From an uncultured Methanomethylovorans sp. (GTDB taxonomy: Archaea; Halobacteriota; Methanosarcinia; Methanosarcinales; Methanosarcinaceae), in NCBI RefSeq assembly GCF_963678545.1, contig NZ_OY782870.1, positions 1,302,001 to 1,366,000 on the forward strand: a stretch of DNA of 64,000 nucleotides, read 5' to 3'. The notes beneath the pieces are model-generated. The model searched no databases. It was not told the origin of the DNA and saw nothing but the letters and a program-made list of their open reading frames with translations. The position numbers and the translations under genes are program-made. Positions 1 through 7,783 of the stretch are shown piece by piece. The first letter of the stretch is position 1, and the number at the start of each line of letters is the position of its first letter.

Positions 1-396
1 CCGTGTACCGATGAGATTGAGCTAGCAACGATCAGGTCAGTCCTCCTCTTCGCAGGTGCTGAACAGATAAGGAACCTGTGCGGACTGGCACAGTTCAGCA
101 GTTCCAATCCTTTCTTCAAGACTCTGATCCCCGCCGGAGCTACCTGTTCAGTGATGATTACTTTCCCTGCAGGCATGGCAGAACATGCACCAAAAGATTC
201 TGCTTATATCGGTCCCACTGATCCTACTGGAAACCTGTGGTTTCCTCCAGATATGTTGGTCATGGGCATTCCGGCATCTTTAGCCATACAGATGTCAACT
301 GATCTGGATGAGTCTTTCATAGGAAGGAGGAGTAAAATAGCATATCCTGAAAAAAGAATTAGAATCGAAGATGCTGAATGCACTTTCAATAAATGA
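1..396 (+). CDS. DUF169-family protein, C-terminal part (5' truncated by window edge)
   Basis: Frame 1 is open from the first base to a TGA at 394-396, so only the last 131 residues are present. The text reads as the C-terminal half of the DUF169 (COG2043-like) family seen in methanogens: a segment around LFAGAEQIRNLCGLAQ, then a Gly/Cys-containing stretch (PAGATCS), then an ending with PPDMLVMGIPASLA. Family function is unknown. No upstream partner can be seen. The assignment rests on remembered family character and is moderate. Confidence 0.6.
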   Translation, partial: PCTDEIELATIRSVLLFAGAEQIRNLCGLAQFSSSNPFFKTLIPAGATCSVMITFPAGMAEHAPKDSAYIGPTDPTGNLWFPPDMLVMGIPASLAIQMSTDLDESFIGRRSKIAYPEKRIRIEDAECTFNK

Positions 397-501
397 GTGC
401 TATTTTGCGTTTTAATATCATTGATGGTTCCGCTTTTGCATATTTCTGCAAAAACGGAATTATCAACAAAGAAGAGTATAGTTTAAATATATACTTTAAT
501 T

Positions 502-765
502 TTAGATTGTGGTCTCAGGTGCGGTCATGTTTGCTGAACCGTTTCCAGGTACCATTGTTTCACTTGTTGGTGGTACTGTACCATTCAATCCCGGCTGCAT
601 TCCTGGACCTGCTGGTGGTACTGTTCCATTCTCTGGAGCCATAGGTGCAGTTGTTTCATTTGTAGTCTTTTCTGTTGTTTCTGCTGTTTTGTCAGCACAG
701 CCTGAAATTGCTACTAGGCTTACAACAAGCAGTCCCAATACTAAAAAATTGAGCACTTTCTTCAT
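502..765 (-). CDS. Small secreted lipoprotein rich in N-glycosylation sequons
   Basis: 87 residues. The start is set at the ATG at 765, which has a GGTGA ribosome site just upstream; an in-frame start 13 codons earlier lacks one. Residues 1-20 are a signal peptide (MKKVLNFLVLGLLVVSLVAI) followed by SGC, a lipobox-like site. The mature chain is Thr/Pro/Asn/Gly rich, with two copies of NGTVPP and five N-x-S/T sequons (NET, NGT, NGT, NGS, NMT). It is probably a membrane-anchored, heavily glycosylated surface protein, with no enzymatic domain visible. Monocistronic. Confidence 0.75.
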   Translation of the reverse strand: MKKVLNFLVLGLLVVSLVAISGCADKTAETTEKTTNETTAPMAPENGTVPPAGPGMQPGLNGTVPPTSETMVPGNGSANMTAPETTI

Positions 766-1003
766 ATCGTCACCTCTATTCGGTTTGGAATAGAGTTTTT
801 CCATAAGAACGATACTATATATTGATTTTGTTCTCTTGAGATGTGGGATTTATATATTTCAAGATTGAGCAATTGGTTTATTTCAATATTTAATTAGTTT
901 GAGATTTCATCGCTATATTTTTTAATAAGTACTTAATTTAGGCATGTTTTCAGGAATCTATTTAAAAATCTAAGCCAATGATTGTCAATTTTGTAAGAAG
1001 ATA

Positions 1004-1117
1004 TTAAGTGAACTTGTTATTGATTTGCTGAAGTTCAAAAGTCTTTGTATCAACAACGAATTCATTTCCCGTTTCTTCCAACCAACAATTTATAGCTTCT
1101 AGTAACTCAAAAATTGC
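1004..1117 (-). other. In-frame extension beyond the amber codon of the preceding gene
   Basis: Directly after the TAG the same frame continues for 37 sense codons to a TAA at 1006-1004. It reads as plausible protein (AIFELLEAINCWLEETGN, then a charged tail). In Methanosarcinaceae TAG can be read as pyrrolysine, so the full product could be 300 residues. Alternatives are an ordinary TAG stop with chance openness, or a nonsense mutation. Confidence 0.35.
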
Positions 1118-1906
1118 CTAAGAGTAAGCATCTAGCATTTCAGGATTGATTTTATAATAATTGAGGCACTTTTCGATATTATATTTTGGTATATCTCCAA
1201 AGTCCCATACGATGAATTTGTCTTTTTCTAAATGCTTCAATAATAGATGTCTTTGAGGGAATGGATTTTTACTGTTCAGTTCGATACCATTTTGAATTTT
1301 ATAGCCTTCTGCTTTTTCGGTTGTATCCATATATAAACCATTGATTTTCTGAATAGATTCAAGATGCCTTATACTTTTCAATATTCTTATTAAGGCTATC
1401 ACTTGATTATTTTCTAATTTCTCTAAAATAAATGGGTTTTTCAAAATATCATGCAAAGCCTCTTCAGTTACTTCCCAGTTTTTAAAAACTTGAAACCCTA
1501 TGTATTTATTTTGGGCAATTTTATTTTTAAAATCTTTTCGTTGTATATCTAAAAGGTTAGTTATTGATTTAGTTGTAAATATTTTCTCATCAAGTGTATA
1601 GACTATCTTTTGCAATTGGTTTAATATCGACATAATTTCTCTATCAATTTGCATTTTAGCATAATCAAATATTTCTCGATTTAGCTGCTTAGTTGAAAAT
1701 GATTGGGCAGTTTCATAGAATAAATAGATAAAAGGAATAGCGATAAAAGCAGCTGAAATATTTATGAGCAAATCATAATAACCTGAATTTATTTTATTTG
1801 ATAATATATAAAAAAAATCTCCTGTAATGATTGCAGCTAGGTAGGGTAATGATTTAAAAAATATCCTTTTTGATTTGTTGTATAGTCTGAAACCAAAAAT
1901 ATCCAT
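1118..1906 (-). CDS. Unknown two-helix membrane protein ending in an amber codon
   Basis: 262 residues up to a TAG. A TGAGGTGA ribosome site precedes the ATG. Two membrane helices lie at about residues 16-35 and 43-63, followed by a long charged cytoplasmic region (about 70-262), partly helical, with no motif I recognise. The region is clearly more AT-rich than its neighbours, which suggests recent acquisition. The reading frame does not end at TAG in a structural sense: it stays open for 37 more codons to a TAA at 1004 (see the separate entry). Function unknown. Confidence 0.6.
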   Translation of the reverse strand: MDIFGFRLYNKSKRIFFKSLPYLAAIITGDFFYILSNKINSGYYDLLINISAAFIAIPFIYLFYETAQSFSTKQLNREIFDYAKMQIDREIMSILNQLQKIVYTLDEKIFTTKSITNLLDIQRKDFKNKIAQNKYIGFQVFKNWEVTEEALHDILKNPFILEKLENNQVIALIRILKSIRHLESIQKINGLYMDTTEKAEGYKIQNGIELNSKNPFPQRHLLLKHLEKDKFIVWDFGDIPKYNIEKCLNYYKINPEMLDAYS

Positions 1907-1915
1907 TTAATCACC

Positions 1916-2104
1916 TCACAAAATTAGTAAAACCAAATACCCTAAAACATTATAATACACCTTTATATTTGGATGTAAACTCTTTTCAAACGCTACATTA
2001 CCCACAGTTTTGTTGATAATATTGTCACTTATGTAGATTTCATTTTTCATGTTAAAATGAAAGTTTTTGAAACAAATTTTCGGATTATGTTCTTTCAAAT
2101 TCAT
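1916..2104 (-). CDS. Possible small protein upstream of the AT-rich membrane protein
   Basis: 62-codon frame ending in a hydrophobic stretch (YNVLGYLVLLIL), 9 bp upstream of the 262-residue gene and on the same strand. No ribosome site is seen before its ATG, and no family is recognised. It could be the first gene of a two-gene unit or simply leader DNA. Confidence 0.25.
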   Translation of the reverse strand: MNLKEHNPKICFKNFHFNMKNEIYISDNIINKTVGNVAFEKSLHPNIKVYYNVLGYLVLLIL

Positions 2105-2113
2105 TTATCTGTC

Positions 2114-2162
2114 TATCGAGTATCGATAAAATGTGCAAATTTTGTCGTATATAGACGACAAA
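2114..2162. promoter_or_regulatory. Two adjacent inverted repeats upstream of the AT-rich genes
   Basis: TATCGA-GTA-TCGATA at 2114-2128 and TTTGTCGT-N6-ACGACAAA at 2141-2162 are both perfect. They lie immediately upstream of the minus-strand frame starting at 2104 and about 80 bp past the 3' end of gltX. Arrangement and spacing fit operator sites for a dimeric regulator of the 1118-2104 genes. No such regulator is encoded next to them. Confidence 0.45.
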
Positions 2163-2245
2163 CTAATCTTTTTCTTAAAATGTATGCTAAGGAACAAGAA
2201 AATATATAAAAAATAGAAAAGGGAGGTTTCACCCACCCAAATTAA

Positions 2246-3955
2246 TTACTTGTGTGTAAAGTAAGCCACGATCTCTGGGCCTACAGAATCTATTCTGCAG
2301 AAGCCAAATCTTTCGAACTGCACAACATTGTCCAGTTCAGTTGAGATCAGCTTTTCTCCAATACCTTTGAACTCGCCATCGGGAGAGAGCACTTTGACCG
2401 GGGTTCCATTAACTGGTGCCCAGTGGATGATCTTCATGCGGTCCTTCTTAAGGTTGGCCACTTCATCACCTATATAACTGGCCTGAAGCGGGGAAAGAGA
2501 GGTGATCTCTATATTGTACAGGTCCTTCAGGCGAATGCATGAGCCTATCTGAAGCTGTTCCATATCGTCCTTACATACAAACACTTTATCTTCAACATCG
2601 ATGCTCCGGTATCCCTTGTTCTCTGTGGGGTGTTTTGGGGGTTTGGCTGTGCGGGGTTGTGCACCTGCTATTGTGAGTTCCACAGGATCCCATACAAAGA
2701 AGTACCTGCTAGCGAGAGGGTCTATTATCTTTCTGTTCTCAGCATATAATGTGTCCATGCTGATGCTCACATCAGTTTCGCCTACACCCATCTCTATCAT
2801 GAACTTGCGGATAGCCTGGGGCAATATTCCCCTTCTGCGCATAGCCCTCAGAGTTGGAAGGCGCGGGTCATCCCAGCCGGAGTATTCGCCTTCCTCAATT
2901 GCACGGCGCAAGGTACTGGTACTAAACTTGCCGAACTCGTGCATTTTCACCCTGCCCCAGTGCATGGTCTTTGGATACTTCCAGCCTAGGTACTTATAGA
3001 TGTATGTCTGGCGTGTCTCGCTATCCATCAGGTCCTTACCCCGTATGATATGGGTGGTGCCAAGCTCATGGTCCTCAATAGCTCCCTCAAAATCTAAAAG
3101 AGGCCAAACAACATACTTAGAGTCGATTTCAGGTCGTGGATGGGGTTGTTTAACAATGCGGAAAATTCCATAATCCCTTATTGCGGGATCTTTGTGCTTG
3201 ATGTCCGTCTTCAGGCGAAGCACTGCATCCTTTGCTTCATATTCTCCGGCCAGCATTTTGTCCCAGTGCATAAGGTTCTCCTGTGGGCTTGCATCTCTGT
3301 GGGGACAAGGCTCGCTGATATCCTTGAGGTTCTTGAAATCCTCGCTGCTACAGAAGCACACATATGCATTGCCTTGTTCTATGAGCTGTCGTGCATACTT
3401 ATAATAAAGCGGTATGCGATCGGACGCAATGACCACTTGGTCAGGTTTAGCACCTAACCACTTGCAGTCGTACAAGTACCAATCGTAAGCCTCAAGCATA
3501 GGTCGCTTGGTTTGCGGGTCTGTGTCATCGAATCTGATGATAAGCTTGCCCTCGTACATCTTCACGTACTCCGAGTTCACCACTATACCACGGGTGCTGC
3601 CCAGCGTAGGAGGACCATTTGGATTCGGTGCAAAACGCATGACCACTTTTTTACACTCAGCACCTTCAAGTGGTTTTAAACCCTTTAAAGGTTCCTTTTT
3701 AGTACACATATCCTCAATAAGCTCAGGTGCAAGTGCTTCAAGTCTTGCCTGCCACTGCTCAGGAGTTTCTTTCGCGACCCTTTCCAGGATCTCTTGTATA
3801 AGAGGCGATACTTCTTTTGCACTGGCTCTCAGATGGGTGCATTCTCCCATTACTTTGCCCATAACAGCCGCAAGCTGCGGGGCTTTTCCATACTTCACAG
3901 CATTTTGAAGTGCGTATTTCTCAATGATCTGTTTATCCTCATCAGTTAATGTCAT
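2246..3955 (-). CDS. gltX: Glutamyl-tRNA synthetase, archaeal type
   Basis: 569 residues, the usual length for archaeal GluRS/GlnRS-like enzymes; charges tRNA-Glu in the cytosol. An archaeal N-terminal helical extension (about 1-100) precedes the Rossmann catalytic domain. The HIGH region at about residue 113 reads PPTLGSTRG, so both histidines are replaced. RFDDTDP follows, and the KMSKS region is KFSTSTLRRAI. The C-terminal beta-barrel anticodon domain closes the protein. The product also feeds glutamyl-tRNA into the hemA pathway encoded in this window. Monocistronic; the next gene upstream is separated by about 160 bp. Confidence 0.95.
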   Translation of the reverse strand: MTLTDEDKQIIEKYALQNAVKYGKAPQLAAVMGKVMGECTHLRASAKEVSPLIQEILERVAKETPEQWQARLEALAPELIEDMCTKKEPLKGLKPLEGAECKKVVMRFAPNPNGPPTLGSTRGIVVNSEYVKMYEGKLIIRFDDTDPQTKRPMLEAYDWYLYDCKWLGAKPDQVVIASDRIPLYYKYARQLIEQGNAYVCFCSSEDFKNLKDISEPCPHRDASPQENLMHWDKMLAGEYEAKDAVLRLKTDIKHKDPAIRDYGIFRIVKQPHPRPEIDSKYVVWPLLDFEGAIEDHELGTTHIIRGKDLMDSETRQTYIYKYLGWKYPKTMHWGRVKMHEFGKFSTSTLRRAIEEGEYSGWDDPRLPTLRAMRRRGILPQAIRKFMIEMGVGETDVSISMDTLYAENRKIIDPLASRYFFVWDPVELTIAGAQPRTAKPPKHPTENKGYRSIDVEDKVFVCKDDMEQLQIGSCIRLKDLYNIEITSLSPLQASYIGDEVANLKKDRMKIIHWAPVNGTPVKVLSPDGEFKGIGEKLISTELDNVVQFERFGFCRIDSVGPEIVAYFTHK

Positions 3956-4113
3956 CCGGACTCTCCCTGGATACGGAATTAATTTCCTGTGTCATCTGAC
4001 GCGTATTATTCTGGGTTTAGTTGAGTGGAAACTAGTTAAAGTTAATGTTCTGTGGAGTAATACATTAAGTCTAAAAATATAATAATGTGTGCCTTTTAAG
4101 GGCAATCTAAATA

Positions 4114-4413
4114 TTAAATCGACCTTCCGATCCGAAGTATATTGGCTGTCATTTCCTGAAGTCTGGTCATGTCGTCTTCAAAATCTTTCTTAAATTTTTT
4201 CACGGCCGGACCTGCTATGGCACCCTGTATAGAAGGCTTGATAAGTTGTTCTTGTTCCAGTACTCGAAGTGAATAGCGCACTTTATGGGTAGGCATCCCG
4301 GTTTCTTCCGCAAGCTTAAGTATGCCAATTGGTCCTTTTTCCACTACAGTCTTAAGGACTACCAAATGTCTTTCAGAGATGTCCAGTTCCCGTTCGATCT
4401 GGTCAAAAAGCAT
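4114..4413 (-). CDS. Small winged-helix transcriptional regulator
   Basis: 99 residues. Residues 15-75 form a winged helix: ISERHLVVLKTVVEKGPIGI, LAEETGMPTHKVRYSLRVLE as the recognition helix, then a wing with IKPSIQGAIAGPA. The tail (76-99) is helical and may dimerise. The start overlaps the stop of the FAH-family gene by one base (TAATG), so the two are translationally coupled. It probably regulates this unit, but the ligand is unknown. Confidence 0.75.
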   Translation of the reverse strand: MLFDQIERELDISERHLVVLKTVVEKGPIGILKLAEETGMPTHKVRYSLRVLEQEQLIKPSIQGAIAGPAVKKFKKDFEDDMTRLQEMTANILRIGRSI

Positions 4414-5147
4414 TATATCACCTCGTTTTTTAGAACACCTATACCTTCGATATCTATTTCTACAACATCTCCGGGGTGCAAAGAATCCACGCCCGGTGGA
4501 GTACCTGTGGCAATAATGTCCCCAACTTCAAGAGTCATTACATTTGAAATGAATTCGAGGAGATAAGGTATATCAAAAATGATATTTGAAGTACATGAGT
4601 CCTGCTTAGTCACACCATTTACTCTGCTACTTATGCGTACTTTCTCTGGATCTATCTGGTCTGCAGGTACTATGAAAGGACCTATGGGGGCAAATGTGTC
4701 AAAGCTTTTAGCCCGTGTCCACTGGCGATCCTTCCGTTGTAGGTCTCTTGCTGTTACATCGTTAAAACATGTGTATCCTGCTATCACGTCTACTGCTTTT
4801 TTCCTCTTGATGTTCTTGCAGCGTTTACCTATGACTACGGCCAACTCTGCTTCAAAATCCACTTGCTCGCTCATGCGCGGATAAACAATTTTATCCATAT
4901 GTCCAATGACAGCTGACGGAGGCTTAAGGAAAAGCACCGGTTCTTTCGGTATTGGCATGTTGACTTCAACTGCATGGTCATGGTAGTTCAAGCCCACACA
5001 TACGATCTTCGTAGGTACAGATGGGGGAAGAATGCATAGTTCGGAAAGTTCGAATACCTTTCCTTCTACATTTCCCTTTCCAATTACCTTGTTGCGATCC
5101 ACATTCCCATAAAATATTTCATCCCTGTACCTGAAGCGACCCAGCAT
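4413..5147 (-). CDS. Fumarylacetoacetate hydrolase (FAH) family protein
   Basis: 244 residues with the FAH C-terminal fold: VGLNYHDHAVE, then metal ligands in VDFEAELAVVIGK (E..E) and NDVTARDLQ (D), then GDIIATGTPPGV and a final beta strand. Members act as acylpyruvate hydrolases, oxaloacetate tautomerases or decarboxylases on oxo-acids using Mg2+. The substrate cannot be read from sequence. The N-terminal 50 residues match the short beta domain common in archaeal members. First gene of a two-gene unit with the overlapping regulator. Confidence 0.88.
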   Translation of the reverse strand: MLGRFRYRDEIFYGNVDRNKVIGKGNVEGKVFELSELCILPPSVPTKIVCVGLNYHDHAVEVNMPIPKEPVLFLKPPSAVIGHMDKIVYPRMSEQVDFEAELAVVIGKRCKNIKRKKAVDVIAGYTCFNDVTARDLQRKDRQWTRAKSFDTFAPIGPFIVPADQIDPEKVRISSRVNGVTKQDSCTSNIIFDIPYLLEFISNVMTLEVGDIIATGTPPGVDSLHPGDVVEIDIEGIGVLKNEVI

Positions 5148-5241
5148 ATGGCTAAGGATTTGCGCTCATTGTAGATAAGAGTGAGTGTTAGAAATAGTAA
5201 AAGTTGCTAGCCTACTAATTCAATAATATCCACTAGGTAAG

Positions 5242-5252
5242 CTATTTAAATA
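5242..5252 (+). promoter_or_regulatory. Archaeal TATA box for a leaderless transcript
   Basis: CTATTTAAATA lies 21-31 bp before the ATG at 5273 and there is no ribosome site before that ATG. The spacing predicts transcription starting at or next to the start codon, so a leaderless mRNA. Confidence 0.5.
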
Positions 5253-5272
5253 AACTCTGTCTAATTCCTCTT

Positions 5273-6340
5273 ATGGATTGGTATGTGGTAGATGCAGTGG
5301 AAGTCGCTTACAAGCGTACAAAAAAGTGTCTTTTTGAACCATTTGATTTCTGGAAATGGGTAAAACTTGCTATTATATTAATGTTCATAGGCGGCGGAGG
5401 TTCGAGTTATGGTGGCAACTCTTTCAATTCCGCTTCAAACTCATATATGGATTCGAATCATGGAATTGGTTATGATTCAGGTTACAATTCTGACTATAAC
5501 CCACTTGATTCAATAAGTAATGCGATTGATTCCGTGTTCAGTTTAGCTGTAATGGCACTTATAGCGCTGGTGCTCATTCTGATTATTTTTTTCATGTATG
5601 TTTCCAGTGTTATGGAATTCGTATTGGTGGAGTCGCTTGTAAGTAATAGCGTTAAATTCTGGGAATATTCTCGCCGTTTTCTTGGAAAAGGATTGCAGTT
5701 GTTTATTATCAAGCTAGCGGCACTTTTTTTGTCCCTGTTAGTGCTCGCATTGCTGGTGCTTCCATTTGTTGTGATATTTGGTATGCCTTCAGGCGACTTT
5801 TTCTGGCTATCTATCATCGGAGGAATGTTGCTTGTTATGCTTCTAGTTATTATTTTTGCAATCATTGCTTCTATTCTTGGCTCCTTCATAAGCATGTCTA
5901 TACCAGTATCATTATACCTGAATGTAGGGGTTTTGTCAGCTATCATGGAAGTTCTCAGAAAATTCAAACTCGACTGGCAACAGATTATTGTTTACTGGGT
6001 AGGAAGGGCAGTGTTGGGAATAATTGTTGGCATAGCAGGATTTGTTATCATAATGCTTGCACTTCTGGTCACCTTATTACCTTTGTTGATAGTGGATGGT
6101 ATTCTCTACTTGTTGTTATCGTTGGTTATGCCAGGCTCGGAATGGATAGTTCTTGCTCCAGTTGCTTTAGTAGAGTTAATACTTTTCATAATTGCTATGG
6201 CTTTGGCAAGCATGCCTTTTAAAGCATTTCTCAAATATCACATGCTCTCCTTCGTGGAAAAATGGTATCCTGAAGCAGGCATTCCTTTTGCTAAGGGAAT
6301 TGATTTCAAGGCAGAAGCAGCAACTGGGTCTTTAATCTGA
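5273..6340 (+). CDS. Multi-pass membrane protein with a Gly/Ser/Asn/Tyr-rich loop
   Basis: 355 residues. An amphipathic N-terminus (FEPFDFWKWVKLAIILMFIG) is followed by a low-complexity loop at about residues 40-84 rich in G, S, N, Y and D, then about six strongly hydrophobic helices (near 88-112, 145-168, 178-215, 240-275, 295-320). This looks like the archaeal membrane families of the 'DUF7544/glycerophosphodiester-associated' type, but I do not recognise a specific one. Leaderless start by promoter spacing. Divergent from the FAH unit. Function unknown. Confidence 0.7.
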   Translation: MDWYVVDAVEVAYKRTKKCLFEPFDFWKWVKLAIILMFIGGGGSSYGGNSFNSASNSYMDSNHGIGYDSGYNSDYNPLDSISNAIDSVFSLAVMALIALVLILIIFFMYVSSVMEFVLVESLVSNSVKFWEYSRRFLGKGLQLFIIKLAALFLSLLVLALLVLPFVVIFGMPSGDFFWLSIIGGMLLVMLLVIIFAIIASILGSFISMSIPVSLYLNVGVLSAIMEVLRKFKLDWQQIIVYWVGRAVLGIIVGIAGFVIIMLALLVTLLPLLIVDGILYLLLSLVMPGSEWIVLAPVALVELILFIIAMALASMPFKAFLKYHMLSFVEKWYPEAGIPFAKGIDFKAEAATGSLI

Positions 6341-6460
6341 CCCATTTCTTTTTATTTGCATATTAATTATTTTTACTAATTTCTAGAACGTATAGTATTT
6401 ATAAGTATACTTATTAATTCTAATGTGGCGATAGTAATATTTTTCTACCGCATTTAGTAA

Positions 6461-6547
6461 GTTCAGATCCAATTGGTAAATGGGGAAATTAAGGTTGGGC
6501 ATATCTGAACAAGGCCTAAGGCCGATACTCAATTGGGGGAATTATAG
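6461..6547 (+). promoter_or_regulatory. Structured 5' leader of the cupredoxin-like gene
   Basis: GTTCAGAT at 6461-6468 pairs with ATCTGAAC at 6503-6510. Between and beyond them are an 8-base self-complementary CCAATTGG (6469-6476) and GGCCTAAGGCC (6513-6523). A strong ribosome site (GGGGGAA) follows, then ATG 6548. A TATA-like element (TATTTATAAG) lies near 6400, giving a leader of about 120 bases, unusual here where many transcripts are leaderless. It could be a regulatory RNA structure or stability element. Confidence 0.4.
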
Positions 6548-7741
6548 ATGCAATCACACAAGAGATATGTGTCATTACCTCTTTTGATCCTTGCTTTAGT
6601 CATGGGGATAGTTCTTACGGTTGGAAGCGCTCAGTCATCTGACGCTTTATATTCCCAGTATGGAGGATCAGCTAGGATAGTAGATACTAATGCCTCAATA
6701 CAAAAGGCATCATCCATGATGAATCAATTTGTCATAATGACCACTTTAAGCCCTGAAACCATAGAGGTCCAGGCAGGAGATACAGTTACATGGAACAATC
6801 TCCAAAGGCCAAAGAAGCCTGTCATTCTGGTAAGTGATGATGATATGTGGGAACCTCAGACAATCTATTATGGTAAGTCTTTCTCCTTCACTTTCCCAAA
6901 TACCGGGGCATACACCTTTAGCATTGAGGGTACTCAGATGAAAGGGTCAGTAATTGTTTCGGAAAAGATCATGAAAAGCGTAGCTGAAGAAGAATCAGGG
7001 GTAGACACGGCTCCAAGCATGCCTTTGATGGTATGGAATCAGACAAAAAATGTAACTGAGGGTATGGTACAAACTGTCACAGGAACCATTGCACAGCTTA
7101 CTAGAGGGACAAATGAATTCCTTATGATCAGAACATTGGATCCTACTAATATGGAAGTAAAGGCCGGTGAAACTGTTACTTGGCATAATCTTCAGAGGCC
7201 AAATAAGCCTATAGTTCTGGTGAGCAAGGAGAATATGTGGGAGCCTCAAACCATCTATTATGGCAAGGTATTCAGTTTCATTTTCGATACCCCAGGTACC
7301 TATAATTTCATGCTGAACGGCACCAATATAACCGGTACAATCGTTGTTTCCGAATCTAATGTGGCAAATGTGCCGGAATCCGGGGAAGAGCAAGTTTTCC
7401 CCTCTGTTCCAGAGTCAAGTCCATTGATGGTTCAAAATGAAACCAAGGAACAAGTAGGGGCAAAGACCGGAGAAATGTCGCAGACTGTAATCCAGACAAA
7501 GGAGTTCCTTATGATCAAGACCATAGACCCTACAATAATGGAAGTAAAAGCTGGAGAATCTGTGACATGGAGAAACCTCCAGAGACCAAAGATGCCAATT
7601 GTGGTTGTAAGCAAGGAAGACTTATGGAAGCCTCAGACCATTTACTATGGCAAGGTATTCACTTATACATTTGATAAACCGGGTACCTATACCTTTATGC
7701 TTGAAGGCACTGGGATATCAGGTACTGTCGTAGTTATTTGA
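6548..7741 (+). CDS. Secreted protein of three cupredoxin-like domains without copper ligands
   Basis: 397 residues. Signal peptide at 1-28 (hydrophobic core LPLLILALVMGIVLTV). Three homologous domains of about 80 residues lie at about 58-137, 188-268 and 318-397, each with V-x-A-G-x-(S/T)-V-T-W-x-N-L-Q-R-P, then WxPQTIYYGK, then a G-x-Y-x-F strand and G-x-(I/V)-V-V ending. This is the plastocyanin/azurin-like beta-sandwich pattern. However, the expected His, Cys and His/Met ligands are absent from every copy. Linkers of about 50 residues are Ser/Pro/Glu rich with sequons. It is probably a cell-surface structural or binding protein. No membrane anchor is seen. Confidence 0.75.
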   Translation: MQSHKRYVSLPLLILALVMGIVLTVGSAQSSDALYSQYGGSARIVDTNASIQKASSMMNQFVIMTTLSPETIEVQAGDTVTWNNLQRPKKPVILVSDDDMWEPQTIYYGKSFSFTFPNTGAYTFSIEGTQMKGSVIVSEKIMKSVAEEESGVDTAPSMPLMVWNQTKNVTEGMVQTVTGTIAQLTRGTNEFLMIRTLDPTNMEVKAGETVTWHNLQRPNKPIVLVSKENMWEPQTIYYGKVFSFIFDTPGTYNFMLNGTNITGTIVVSESNVANVPESGEEQVFPSVPESSPLMVQNETKEQVGAKTGEMSQTVIQTKEFLMIKTIDPTIMEVKAGESVTWRNLQRPKMPIVVVSKEDLWKPQTIYYGKVFTYTFDKPGTYTFMLEGTGISGTVVVI

Positions 7742-7783
7742 AAATAAATCTTCCCCTTTTGGGAAGACATATCTTTTAATTTC

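Noticed and set aside
509..793. Plus-strand frame of 94 codons opposite the lipoprotein gene
   Set aside because: It mirrors the Thr/Pro-rich codons of the minus-strand gene, which has a lipobox and ribosome site; the plus frame has neither.
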